This document shows, piece by piece, positions 12,201-22,742 of a stretch of DNA of 64,000 nucleotides. The DNA lies in contig NC_092650.1 in assembly GCF_032118995.1 (NCBI RefSeq), forward strand, positions 25,537,001 through 25,601,000. Reading direction: 5' to 3'. Every line of letters starts with the position of its first letter. Within the stretch, counting starts at the first letter, position 1. Origin of the DNA: Asterias amurensis. Taxonomy: Eukaryota > Echinodermata > Asteroidea > Forcipulatida > Asteriidae. The position numbers and the translations under genes were made by a program. A model generated the notes under the pieces. That model did no database searches. It had not been told where the DNA came from and worked only from the letters and a program-made list of their open reading frames with translations.

Positions 12201-15200
12201 AAACAATTACTAAAAAAATTGTTTTATTGTTCGTAAGCATATACTCTTATGTTTGAAAGAAAACAAATTCTATTTCCAGGTGACTTTAATATTATTATTA
12301 ATTTGTTTATCTTGTGTTCCAGGTCAGGAGAATGAGACCCCCCAGCATGTTCACATGGAGGCTAATTCTGCTGAGGAGGCCACTGCAATGGACATCACTC
12401 AGACTCTTCAGCTTCTGGCCAACGCCTCGGCCAACATTGCTACACAACCGGTAAGTGATGCTGAAGTGATAGGGTAACCTACAGCTTAATTACCAAGGCC
12501 CAATATTGCCCATTTCTTCCTAACTTAGGATTAATCTTAGGACTTTGCGGATCGCAGATAATAGGAATCCGGTTTCTTGGTTGTAATTAGAGGACTATCC
12601 CATTTATTACAAGGCATCCGCGCCCCTTGCGGCTATTCGGTTAGTTTAAATATTGTATTCGCGGTTGCGATTAGGAAAAACTATTCTCCATTAACCGGAC
12701 ATTCAAATTAGGTGAGGTACTTGCCTAACTAGCGTTTCGTGAAATCAGCTGCAGGGCCCAATTTTATAGAGCTGCAAAGCAGAAAATATTGCCTAACCTT
12801 TTTTTGCTAAACACAACTAAGGAAAGATACCAGTTGCATTTTGTGTTACGTATAATGGTATTTAGTTGGTAATCTTAACCCGATATGTATTTTGTTACAT
12901 TTTGAAGCAATCGCTGTGGTGCCCTGTTTTTTTTTACTGTTGTGCCCTCTGCAAGGTTATAACAGAAACTTTCACCTTTTTCCCCTAGAAGTGCCCTATA
13001 GACAAATCCGGGCACACACCGGGCGCGCAAGTGTTGAGCACTGCGCGCCATTTGCTGCGGTGTCTTCATTGCTAGATTGTGCACAAAAAGACACCGCAAG
13101 TGTAAAAAAATACAATAGAGGGCGCTTCCAATTTTTGTTTCGTCGGATTGGTCTATATCAGAGGAAAAATTGATGTGCACCATCAAGAGTGAAGTTCAAG
13201 GCCTGATTTCTTGTATTTGATTTCCTCCTTGTGCAGATTGTATCTCAGAGTCCGTCAGTGGTTGCAGTGTCTGATGCCGGAGCTGTATCCGATACCATGG
13301 GGCAAGCTTTCATCCAAGGAATAGAGGGCACAGGTCATCAGAATATCACTATACAAGGTCAGATTCACACACTAGAAAAATGTTGACTCTTAAGTCCGGT
13401 TCATAATTCCTGCGAATGCAAAGTGAATATTGACAGGACATGGCTGTTTTTTTCGCAGCAATATTTTCGCAGGACTGATGCGAATTAATTGTTGCCAATT
13501 TGTGACGTCAACATTCTTATCGCATTCGCAGGAAGTATGAACGGGGCTTTATTCCAAAGAATGATCATTGTACTTCAAACATTGTTACCCCTGGTCACTC
13601 ATTCCTCAAACCTCCCCGGTGAGTATACAGCCTGGGCTGCAAAGTATATAGCGCACTAAGCTAGCACCATCTCTGTAGACCTTTATCAGGCTGTTGCCAT
13701 CTTGATTTTACTCCATTCCAACTCATTGAAACCAAACTGAGGCTAGACAAAAACATAGTCTGGTGCCATGTTTGCGCGATCATTCAATACTGTTATGGAA
13801 ACAGGGAACATGACCAAGATGGTGACAGCGTACTAAAGGTCTGTGTGTCTTGCTCAAGGACACAAATGGCATTCTACTCAAGTGGGATTTGAACCTTTTA
13901 CAGATTCTTGTAGAATGCTGGAACTGATCTTATAACCTCCAACAAAAGCACTTTAGAAGAGCCCAGACATTTTTCTTAATGCTGGAAAAATTTAGTAACA
14001 AGAAGATTAACCGGAGCTTTTCTCCGTCTCTGTTCTCAGGACTCGAAGGTCTTCAGAACATGGAGGGTGAGCAAGTTGTCATGGTGCAGCATGTAGATCA
14101 ACACGGCAACATGGTGCAGCAACAACAGCAGGTAACATTTTGCTTTGGTTTTTGTTTTCACTTCTCCACTGGATCTGACTTTTGAGTAGTCCACACGATT
14201 TGTTGTTAATCTGTGATTATGAAAACACATGGTCAATGATGCCATGGACAACAACAAATGTCATTGCAAAGGTTACATCTGTTCGTAAACTTAGTCACAA
14301 TTTTCCATGTTTCTAAATTAATGTGTCGATGCCAAAAACACTGTATTTTTAAGGGCTTTGTCACACGAGGCAACTTTTGCAGGCTGTTTGCAGGCAACCA
14401 ACTGCAGTGCAGGCTACCGGACCACTTTGGTAGCAAACAGGCCATGTTTCAACATTGTATTACAATCCACAAGAGAATAGGTGAACATTCAAATGTGAAT
14501 GCTTTTTCTTCATGGAGATTGCCTGGAACTGTTGCCTGTAAATTGCCTCGTGTGACATAACCCTAAGGGCTCAAATCTGGGGGCAAGGTGTTATCCACAA
14601 ATTTGCAGGACTTGTAGCTCAACACTTTCACTGGAACAAATTTATTTTACAAGACCAGGGATCGATTTCACAAAGAGTAAGGACTAGTCCTAACTTAGGA
14701 CTAGTTTAAGGAGATATGAACAACGTACGGCTAGTCCTAAGTTAGGACGAGAGTAAAGCCCAACTAGAGATAAGACTAGTCTTATATCTTTGTGGAATTC
14801 ACCCCAGATTCAAAACGAGTTAATCAAGCATTAAGAGAGAAGATCTGTCTCATTGGTCATGCTACTTCACAATTTTTCAACGAACGGATATATGTTCTCC
14901 ATTGCATGAATGCAAAACGTTCATTATTCATATAATATGATCAATTTTCCCATAGGTGCTAATGGTGGCTATGCAGAATGATAACAATACTGGTGCGCCA
15001 GTCAGCATGGTGGGCAACAGCATTGTCTATGAGAACAGCCAAGGCCAACAGTTCATTCCTGTCAACCAAGATGGCTCCCAGATAGCCTTCACTCAGGTAA
15101 GTTGCCTCCTCAAGAACCTTTTCATCTATCTCCTCTAAGCCTGGGCGACCAGTGGGACTTGTGTCGTAGTCGTGACTATTGATTGATTAGTGTAGTCGTG

Positions 15201-18200
15201 ACTGCCGTTTTTCAACTATTCGGTTAATCGTGCCGCATTGACAACTACAAAATAGTCACGACTACTGTAAAAATAAAAATAAATCGAGCCCTGCACTGTA
15301 ATAATATAGGGGTTGTGAAGCACATATTGTTACATGACAGGAAGCTTGTTTTCAAAGGTCAATTTTACAAACTCTATAGTCACATTGAAGATATAGAAAG
15401 GTTTGCAGTAACACCATGTAATGACTAACTCTAATGAGTTTGGGTGGTTCTGAAAAGAACTGTTGGTTTCAATTCAACATTTTGATCAGTATGCTCTGAG
15501 CTTTTTCCAGAAGATTTCCACCATGCAAAGTTTCAAATCCTACACATTGAAGATATTGATTTTGATTTACAGCAAACAAAGTAAAAAAAGGGTCTAATAA
15601 TTAAAAAAATCATGGAGATCGGCAATAAAATGTCAAAGTTCTTGGTTTTGTTTCCTCAGTGTGATTTGTAAACAGTACTCAAACTTGTTGCTTTCCACTC
15701 CAATTTGAAGGAATTTGAATTGCTGCAATCAGAGCAAGCCTAATAACAATAATATACATTAATAACCTTTTTCGTATCACCCTTATAATACCAGTTGCGA
15801 AATAATCCCCGCCAAACATAAACCTTCTTTCACCGTTTTCACTAAGGAAATTTTCACAGGACAGTTCATGGTGTGTTTACTGGGTCTAAAAACAATGATG
15901 TAGTTTTTTTTAAAACAATTTCCTTTTTCTTTTTCTCACTTGCCTAATAGGCTTCTTCAGAGGGTGCCAATAACAGCACACAGGTGTACACAATCATCCA
16001 GGCTGATGGTACTGAACAGCCAGGTGGTACAATCGTAACCCAGGAAGGCAGTGAGGTTCCAACTGGTGCTGCTACCTCTAACGAAGTCATCGTCCAACCA
16101 ACTGAGGAAGATGAAGAAGAGAGAGCCGTTGCCAATGCAGCTATCATCCAAGAAGGCCGAGAGCCACCGTCATTCATTGAGCTCCAGCCCCCGGGTATTA
16201 GCACCATAAAGGATTCCAAAGAGAAAGTCATCACTATCCGCCGGTCGCCACGAAAACGTCAAGCTGAAGTCGGAGAAGAAGAAGGGGAGGGACTGGTCGT
16301 GTCTGAGGAGCATGAAGAGGTCGTGGTTCCGATGAACACCCAGATTGTTATCGTCAGGGAGGTTGTGGAAGGAGAGGATGGACAGAGAACCATCCAGGAC
16401 CATTCCGTTTATGATTTTTACGCTGGAGACAACGACGATGAACCTGTCACCAAACCAAACATAGATGAAAAGGACTCTCCCAAGAAAAGGAAGAAGTACA
16501 TGGTTCCTAAGTTTGACGATGGGCGACTCATTGATCAGGTCCTTGGGCGTGCCAAGAAGTCTCCTGCCAGCCCTCGTGAGCCGAAGGTCCATGAGTGCAA
16601 CAAGTGCGGCAGAATCTTCCGCACCTCTACACTTCTCCGTAATCACCTCAACACACATACAGGTACCAAGCCATACAAGTGTGAGGTATGCGACAAGGCC
16701 TTTGGAACCTCTGGAGAGCTGGGTAGACACATGAAGTACATCCACACCCATGAAAAACCACACAAGTGTCCTCTCTGTGAGTATTACAGCGTAGAGGCCA
16801 GCAAGATCAAACGTCACATGAGGTCCCATACAGGTGAGAAGCCTTACCGATGTACCTTGTGCGACTATGCCAGCACAGACAACTACAAGCTGAAGCGTCA
16901 CATGCGAGTTCATACTGGTGAGAAGCCGTTCCAGTGCGGGGAGTGTGAGCAGAGTTTCTCCCAGAAGAGTAGCCTGAAGGAGCATCTGTGGAAGCATGCT
17001 GGTTCCCGCCCTGCTCACAGGTGTGAGTACTGCGAAACCACATTCGGGCGTCATGCAGACATGAAAACCCACATCCGTAAGATGCACACCCAGGGACAGC
17101 CGCTCATCTGCAAAGTCTGCGAGAACGGCTTCACGGACCGGTACAGCTTCATGCAGCACCAGAAGACACACAAGGGTGAGAAAATTTACCAGTGTCTTGA
17201 GTGCGAGTACTCTGCCCCACAGAAGCGTCACCTGGTCGTCCACATGAGGGTCCACACCGGGGAACGCCCCTTCCAGTGCGACGATTGCAACGAAACATTC
17301 AAGCACAAACAGACCCTCGTCAATCACTTGCAGAAGAAGCACAACATCAATCCGGAGGTAGATGAGACTGAAGCTACAGGTACAACTACACTCCTGAAGC
17401 GAAAACGGAGAGATTCGGCCGAGATCGGTGTCTCTCCTAGCAAGAAGGTGACCCGCCGACAAAGGATGGCAATGTCGGAACAACAGCACCAGATTGTTGA
17501 TGAGCACGGGAACACCCTGCAGCTGTCGCAAGAGGATGCTGAAGCTATCCAGGCTGCCATGCAGCAGGGTACAGCAGACGGCACACTACAGATTATCCAA
17601 GGTGAGCAGGGTGGTCCGGTCACAGTGCTGACCGTCTCTCATAACACAGAGGAATCCATGGAGAACCTGGGTAGCGATGTCCAATTTGTCAACGGAGCCA
17701 TGACCAACATCCAGCAGGAAGAAGAGCCTGAGGGAACCCAGGGAGCTGAGGAAGAGGAAGAAATGGCACAGGAGGTCTTACCCCAGCAGATCATCATGGT
17801 TCAACCGGAAGGGCAGTCAACATCAGCTGAAGAAGGATCAGCTGAAGAAGGATCAGCCGAAGAATCTGCTGAAGCATCAGCTGAAGGATCAGCTGAAGGA
17901 TCTGCTGAGGGTACAGCTGAAGAAGAACCACAGAAGAAGCAAGAAGCGTCCCCAGCAAAGCTTAAGGTGGAGAAGACAGAGAAGAAAACAGTTGCTAAGA
18001 CGGTCCCAGATGAGAGCCCCGCTGACGCAGCCGTGCCAACAAAAGTGGAAGGGCAGAAGAAGGCACAGCCTGCTGTAGAGAGCAATCCCAACGTCATCAC
18101 ACAACAAGAGTCCATTCTAGTCCCAGCAAATCAGGCAATAAGCCAAGATGCTGAAGAGGAAGAAGAAGATGATGAAGAAGTCGCTGATGACGGAACTATC

Positions 18201-18224
18201 TACCTCTTTGTTGAAGAGCAGTAA
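9283..18224 (+). CDS. CTCF: CTCF, chromatin insulator zinc-finger protein (eight coding exons, 1121 aa)
   Basis: Coding exons read by splice signals and phase: 9283-9558, 9926-10168, 10819-10909, 12323-12450, 13237-13357, 14040-14131, 14956-15096 and 15951-18224 (stop TAA). All phases agree. The second acceptor could instead be at 9967. CTCF binds DNA through a C2H2 array and stops cohesin loop extrusion. The last exon holds an NLS-like PKKRKK (about residues 541-546), Y-D-F at 518-520 in the context SVYDF, and nine C2H2 fingers at about 578-828. Finger by finger these align to human fingers 2-10 (TLLRNHLNTHTGT, TSGEL-RH, YKLKRHMR, HQK-H). No finger equivalent to human 1 or 11 is present. The N-terminal part is Ala/Gln/Glu-rich with a poly-Q run; the C-terminal part is acidic with SAEG repeats. 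The start is the first ATG after the acceptor at 9260/9263. Identity is confident; boundaries of the small exons are less so. Confidence 0.9.
10230..10497. mobile_element. Relic of TTAA MITE family 1 in a CTCF intron
   Basis: Internal landmarks of the family are present (AATAACAAACCTGTGAAAAT, GAGGTCTCGAAA, CTCACAATGTTTTATACTAT), and the right end is GTGTCCACTGCCTTTA. The left end is eroded. Confidence 0.7.
11337..11605 (+). mobile_element. tRNA-derived SINE-B (class II tRNA-like head), copy 1
   Basis: The head resembles a Leu/Ser-type tRNA (TTAGTGGTCAAACAAGAGCAC ... TGTGGGTTTGAGTCACAG as B box). A body shared with the inverse of 36001-36354 follows (TGCACTTATCG, AGAGAAGGGG, GTTCCTGGC-AGAT, CAGCATATT). 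It lies in a CTCF intron. Confidence 0.75.
11896..12134. mobile_element. Foldback element with CRE octamers at both ends
   Basis: GTGACGTCAATCGAGGCAGAC at the left mirrors GTCTGCCTTGAATGACGTCAC at the right. Inner arms GCAAAGTACATGTACG and CCAAGTCGTGAGTTTGTAC are also mirrored. Each end contains TGACGTCA. Located in the CTCF intron before the exon at 12323. Confidence 0.75.
12752..12880. mobile_element. Half copy of the GGGCCCAATTTCAT foldback family
   Basis: Begins AGGGCCCAATTTTATAGAGC with GCTGCAAAGCAGAAAATATT and a CTAA(G/A)C-rich interior, as in the full copy at 22743-22996. The right half is not recognisable. Confidence 0.5.
13392..13550. mobile_element. CRE-bearing foldback MITE (TTCATACTTCCTGCGAATGC family), copy 1
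   Basis: The ends GTCCGGTTCATAATTCCTGC and GCATTCGCAGGAAGTATGAA are inverted. The interior has TTTGTGACGTCAACATT with a full CRE octamer at 13503-13510. Related copies lie at about 26293-26450, 33330-33521 and 62862-63003. Confidence 0.75.
13677..13842. mobile_element. MITE with AGACCTTT ends, copy 2
   Basis: Opposite orientation to 4629-4798. Shares CCATCTTGATTTTACTC, AACTCATTG-AACCAAACTGAG and GGAACATGACCAAGATGGTG. Lies in a CTCF intron. Confidence 0.7.
14352..14564. mobile_element. MITE with TTGTCACACGAGGCAA ends
   Basis: The terminal repeats AGGGCTTTGTCACACGAGGC and GCCTCGTGTGACATAACCCT are inverted over about 22 bp. The interior is non-coding. Lies in a CTCF intron. Confidence 0.75.
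14658..14805. mobile_element. Short palindromic element with GGACTAGTCCTAA repeats
   Basis: The ends GATCGATTTCACAAAGA and TCTTTGTGGAATTCACC are inverted. The interior repeats GGACTAGTCCTAACTTAGGA in both orientations. In a CTCF intron. Confidence 0.6.
15390..15545 (-). repeat. Repeat carrying a histone-type 3' stem-loop, copy 1
   Basis: Read on the minus strand, 15461-15446 is AGTTCT-TTTC-AGAACC followed by ACCC. It fits the replication-dependent histone mRNA stem-loop except at the first stem pair. The repeat is shared with 26487-26615 (TAGAAAGGTTTGCAGTAACA, TCTAATGAGTT). Its right side reads CACCATGCAAAGTTTCAAAT. It is not part of any histone gene here. Lies in the last CTCF intron. Confidence 0.65.
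16410..16418 (+). other. CTCF cohesin-binding Y-D-F motif
   Basis: These codons give Tyr-Asp-Phe at residues 518-520, in the context HSVYDFYAGD. Human CTCF has the same motif (Y226 and F228, in the context VSVYDFEEE), which contacts the SA2-SCC1 surface of cohesin. It lies about 57 residues before the first zinc finger here, in the same relative place as in vertebrates. Confidence 0.85.
16590..17342 (+). other. CTCF zinc-finger array, nine C2H2 fingers
   Basis: Nine consecutive C2H2 fingers are encoded in one exon with no gap, each with both Cys and both His intact. The order of finger signatures follows human fingers 2 to 10. Recognition helices of fingers 3, 4 and 5 are nearly unchanged (TSGEL-RH, VE-SK-KRH, D-YKLKRH). 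Finger 6 (SQKSSLKEH) and finger 7 (GRHADMKTH) are more divergent. The flanks on both sides have no further Cys pairs. Confidence 0.9.
17818..17928 (+). repeat. In-frame SAE(E)G repeat in the CTCF C-terminal region
   Basis: The codons TCAGCTGAAGAAGGA / TCAGCTGAAGGA repeat about eight times, giving STSAEEGSAEEGSAEE and similar acidic low-complexity sequence. A length-variable coding minisatellite. Confidence 0.85.
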
Positions 18225-19280
18225 TCACTAGGGAACTGGTCTTCATGTTTCAATTGTGTATATCCATTCTTTGAACCGTTTCTTCAATCAATTGTTATTA
18301 AGTGTCAAAAGCCTGTAACTTTTAACAGCGATCTTATTATTATGCAAATTTTCATTTTCCAAAGCTACAAGTAGTGTTTAATTAGTGTTCGTTATTCACT
18401 GCAAAATACCAAATTCATAGCGTCGGAACTATTTTCTGTTTGATCTCAGATGGAGAGTTTTTGCAAAGCATTGCTGGTGAATATATTTAGCAGTGTAAAC
18501 TTAACCATCACTTTGTTAAAATCCAATTCCCCCAAAAGTTTGCCAGTGTAGATATTAGGTTAATTGATAATTGTATTTTGTATTGTATCTTTTTAATTAA
18601 TTGCTTTTTTGAATGAAATCATTTCTGATTTCATTATGCTTGGAAGAGGATGTCACAGCAAACAGTGCCTATATTTAATGAAGTTAAGTGTTCCGCCATG
18701 CTGCTTTTCAGTGGCCACCATATTCATTTTTATTGTACGCATGGCTAGTACTTTGTAACAGAATAGAATCTAATATGTGTTATGTGCCTGGATGGGCTAG
18801 GTTCTTCACTTTGATATCTCACAAAGTTTACAATTTGGATGTATATGTAATACGGCTTTCTTAATATTTATGCATGACGTCATAATTCTTACCCAAAATG
18901 AGACTTCAGGCGCACGTCCCTCACCCATTGCAAAGGCTGCGCCTATAGCCTCGATTTGGGTTAGAATCATGACGCACTCATGCATAAATATTAGGAAGGC
19001 GTATACCACTGTACAATGTGTGATTGTGGGCACTAGTTTATGTGCGAGTTACCAAGTGATTCAATATCAAAGTCATTTTTTTCACCCACACTCTCTGATC
19101 CTCGTTTACACATGTGGCAGTTCCTTTGTTCTGTACAAAAACATATTCTTCAATCATAGCTATACAAAAACAAAAAAACTGCATGGACAGGTGTAAGGTC
19201 CACTTAGTTTTTCAAGTCCTTTGGACATCTTTTGTTCTCAGGTTCTTCACTTTGTATGTAATACTTAAAATAAAATAAAC
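18225..19280 (+). other. CTCF 3' UTR with candidate poly(A) signals
   Basis: Non-coding, AT-rich sequence follows the stop. Two overlapping AATAAA hexamers at 19269-19279 are the first strong poly(A) signals. The foldback element at 18850-19002 would lie inside this UTR. Confidence 0.45.
18850..19002. mobile_element. Foldback MITE in the inferred CTCF 3' UTR
   Basis: TACGGCTTTCTTAATATTTA... is mirrored by ...TAAATATTAGGAAGGCGTA with about 85% arm identity over roughly 48 bp. TGACGTCA is at 18875-18882. The transcript would form a long hairpin. Confidence 0.7.
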
Positions 19281-19299
19281 TTTTTTGGCACAGGCAAGC

Positions 19300-20011
19300 T
19301 TCATTTATTAAGAATTCACGGGCCTGATGCTTTGTTCATTCAAAGAACAAGGACACCAAGGCAATATCTAAGGGCAATTGTAAATTTCTAAAGACTGAGC
19401 AAGTCTCATGGAACAATTTCGGACCCCTGTTGCTTTAACATGTCGGGGAACCAATTTGGTGCACTTACATGGATCCTATTGTTTGATTGTGCATGAGACT
19501 TGCACAATCTTTTGTTCAAGGGCGACCAAGGCGATGACTAGGGAAAATAGTGGCAAAATTTACCTATGTTACCTTCTCGAAGTAACAGGCTTTAATTCAC
19601 AACTTGAGCAACACTTTATTTTAAGACCAATTTATGAGAGTTGTTTTTCTCTCTTTTGAATTTTTAATCCAATTGTATATAATCAAGAACGTGAAACATT
19701 CTTTAATTACCAATTTGAAGTTTATGTGTTTGAAAGTTTAATGTAGACGTTTTAGTTTGAAATAGAAATAAGTGAACATAATAATGGTGACATTTGAATT
19801 AAGTTTTTTCCCCATTTTTTGTTATGTCATTTTCAAAAACATCTTTAAATATGTACTGCACCGGTTTGTGGAAGAGAAAATGAGCAGTGACTAAATATAA
19901 CTGTACATAAATTAAAGGCATTCAGGTAAAATCCAGTTTTTAAACATTGTCTTGTTTGTTGAACATAAAGCAGATTTTCAGATTAATCGCTACTTGTATA
20001 TTCCTAGCAAG
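19300..20011. other. Gene-free stretch after CTCF
   Basis: AT-rich, with a degraded repeat at about 19320-19540 (CAAGGACACCAAGGCAATAT and GGGCGACCAAGGCGATGAC). No gene seen. Confidence 0.4.
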
Positions 20012-20397
20012 TTAAAGGCAGTGGACACTATTGGTAATTGTCAAAGACTAGCCTTCACAGTTGGTGTATCTCAACATATGCATAAAATAACAAACCTGTG
20101 AAAATTTGAGCTCAATCGGTCATCGAAGTAGCGAGATAATAATGAAAGAAAAATAACCTTTGTCACACGAAGTTGTGTGTGTTTAGATGGTTGATTTCGA
20201 GACCTCAAGTTCTAAATCTGAGGTCTCAAAATCAAATTCGTGGAAAACTACTTCTTTCTCGAAAACTATGGCACTTCAGAGGGAGCCGTCTCTCACAATG
20301 TTTTATACCATCAACCTCTCCCCATTACTCGTCACCAAGAAAGGTTTTATGCCAATAATTATTTTGAGTAATTACCAATAGTGTCCACTGCCTTTAA
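20012..20397. mobile_element. TTAA MITE family 1, full copy
   Basis: TTAA target copies at 20012-20015 and 20394-20397 flank inverted ends AGGCAGTGGACACTATTGGT / ACCAATAGTGTCCACTGCCT. Inside is a short palindrome, GAGACCTCAAGTTCTAAATC-GAGGTCTC. TTAA duplication with this layout is typical of piggyBac-type non-autonomous elements. A good reference copy for the family. Confidence 0.85.
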
Positions 20398-20689
20398 ACT
20401 TTTTGAAACTCTTAAGTTCGTTACAAGTGGACAGTTGCGCATAATGTAGCTTAGTGACGCACTGAAATAGTTGCACATAAATAGAAACAATTGGGTTGTC
20501 TCGTTAAAGATGGGTAGGACATTGGGTAACAAATGAATTTTAAATTATGAACTTAGCGTCCTATTTCTCAAAATAAACGTTAATTTGACTGAAAATGCTC
20601 TTATCGTGGAGAAAATAAAATAAATATCTGAAAATCCTGAATTTCCGTGATTATTTGAAAATGCATCATACTCAAAAGTTATATAAAAC

Positions 20690-20908
20690 AAATATTGAAT
20701 GTAATAGATGTTAAATTTGCATTGGGGATAAAGAATATATTAACTTTGGTTTTTACCCATACACCGATGTGTGTTAGCACTGTATACTCAGTACTTTCCC
20801 GAGTCCTGTGAAAAAGGCATGTTACTCCGGTGGGATTCGAACCCACGACCCTTGCAATTCTAGAGCAGTGTCTTACCAACTAGGTTGCCCGGTAGTTAGA
20901 GGCAGTTC
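20690..20908 (-). mobile_element. tRNA-derived SINE-A, most complete copy
   Basis: Read on the minus strand it begins with a tRNA-like head: GGGCAACCTAGTTGGTAAGA (A box region), then GTGGGTTCGAATCCCACC (B box). The body has GACTCGGGAAAGTACTGAG, a TTCTTTATCC block and an AT-rich tail. It does not fold as a complete cloverleaf, so it is a SINE and not a tRNA gene. Confidence 0.75.
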
Positions 20909-21275
20909 GAATCCTGAATGCATTGTTTTTGTGAATTGTCACAAAATATACTCACTCTGTGAATGTTTGCTTATCACTTTCACAAGGCTTTGGTTTGCGT
21001 GAAATGATAGAGAAGATTTCACCCCGTGATTGTCTTGCGACCAGAGCATCCGTACAAGTATGCAGCCAGTATTTTTATACTATTCAATTGTAGAAGTAAT
21101 TAAGTGATGAATTTTGAAATAAGTTCCTCCGTTTTGGTCGTCATTTTCGAAGACGTCTTTAAAATGTTCGGCACTAGTTTATTGGAGAGAGAAATTAACA
21201 GTGACTAAATGATGAGACTTGGAGGATTCACCCATTTTATCGAAAATTCTAATTTGCTTCTGTACAAAGTACCTA

Positions 21276-22076
21276 CAGGCAGTGAATACTATTGGTAATT
21301 ACTCAAAATATTTATTAGCATGAAACCTTACTTGGTAACGAGTATATGGGGAGAGGTTGGTAGTATAAAACATTGTGAGAAACGGCTCCATCTGAAGTAA
21401 TGTAGTTATCGAGAAAGAAGTAATTTTCCACAAATTTGATTCCGAGACCTCAGATTTAGAATTTGAGGTCTCGAAATCAAGCATCTGAAAGCACACAACT
21501 ACATGTACATTGTCTACCTGTGACAAGGGTGTTTTTTCTTTCAAAGTTATCTCGCAATTGACGACCAATTGAGCCCAAATTTTCACAGGTTTGTTATTTT
21601 ATACATGTTGAGATACACAAAGTGAGAAGACTTGTCTTTGACAATTACCAATAGTGTCCACTGTCGTTAAAGGCACTGTACACATTTGGTAATTGTTAAA
21701 GATCAGTGTTCTCACTTGGTGTATCCCATCATATAAAAAAACATAACATAGCAAGCCTGTGAACATTTGGGTTCAATTATATGGTCATCGAAGTTGCAAG
21801 AAAGTTATGAAAGAAAAACACCCTTGTTGGACGAATTTATGTGCTTTCAGATAGGAGTAAACAAAGGACTTCTAGCTAGAAATATTTTTTTATATGTTAT
21901 AAAACTTAATTATTTTAGTGAGAAATTACCTCTTTCTCAAAAACTACATTACTTCAGAGCCTGGAGTCGTTTCTCACAATGTTTTATACTATCAACAGCT
22001 CTCAAATGCTCGTTACCAATTCAGTCTTCAAGTTAATTTGTTTAAGTAATTACCAAACGTGTACCTTCCCTTTTAA
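21276..22076. mobile_element. Two abutting TTAA MITEs
   Basis: A family-1 copy (21276-21670, reversed, left end eroded) shares its terminal TTAA (21667-21670) with a divergent relative, 21667-22076. The relative has ends AGGCACTGTACACATTTGGTAATT (inward) and TACCAAACGTGTAC. Insertion of one into the TTAA at the end of the other is the simplest reading. Confidence 0.75.
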
Positions 22077-22252
22077 GTCAGTTGTGGGATAGTGCTTTTT
22101 GACCTTTCACTTGGTTTTGCCATTGTTTTACCTGACTGTTTGTATATTTCATTAGTTTTATCAAACTTTACACTGGCATAAAAATATAAATATACAAGAC
22201 GATACATAGAGAAACAATGAACCAAAAAAGCTTAAAAATACCAAAATTAGCA

Positions 22253-22460
22253 TTAAAGGCAGCGGCCACTATTGGTTTTAATTGTTGGCATAAAACCTTA
22301 CTTGGTAATGAGTAATGGAGATCGCTGGTGATTGTACCAATTGTACAAAACATAACCCCTCCCTCTGAAGGTACGTTGTTAACAAACATAGTTTTTTAGA
22401 AGGAATACATTTTCCACGAATTTGATTTCGAGACCTCAGAATTAGATTTTGGGGTCTGAT
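22253..22460. mobile_element. Truncated TTAA MITE family 1 copy
   Basis: Starts TTAAAGGCAGCGGCCACTATTGG and runs through the reversed family core to the GAGACCTCAGAATTAGATTTTGGGGTC palindrome, then stops. Confidence 0.65.
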
Positions 22461-22742
22461 TTTCTTTGTCTGATTCAAATAACTTTGATGTGCATCATGC
22501 ATTGACTGCATTCAGTTTATTGCTAGCTCCTATGCTGCAAGGCTGTCGATTGCTTCACCACTTTGCCTGATAAAATCATGGAGCAGTCTAGTTTCATTTT
22601 TTTTATTGCTCCATGATAAAATTAATTTGATAGTCCGTGCACTACACACTATCCACCTCCGTAACTGTACAAAAGTACAGTCTTTTTTTCGGCAATCCGC
22701 CTGCAGAGTGTTCGATTTTGCTGCAATGCTCGTGTGCGGGTC

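Noticed and set aside
16419-16589. Search for a degenerate CTCF finger 1 between the Y-D-F motif and the first finger
   Set aside because: The stretch is acidic then Lys-rich and has no Cys pair or His pair, so a decayed finger is not visible.
16170-17531. 453-codon open frame on the minus strand opposite the zinc-finger exon
   Set aside because: It is the shadow of the CTCF finger array; codon structure of the plus strand keeps the opposite frame open, and the product has no recognisable family.
20818-20900. Possible tRNA gene on the minus strand
   Set aside because: A and B boxes are good, but the arms do not make a full cloverleaf and the sequence continues into a SINE body with other copies in the window.
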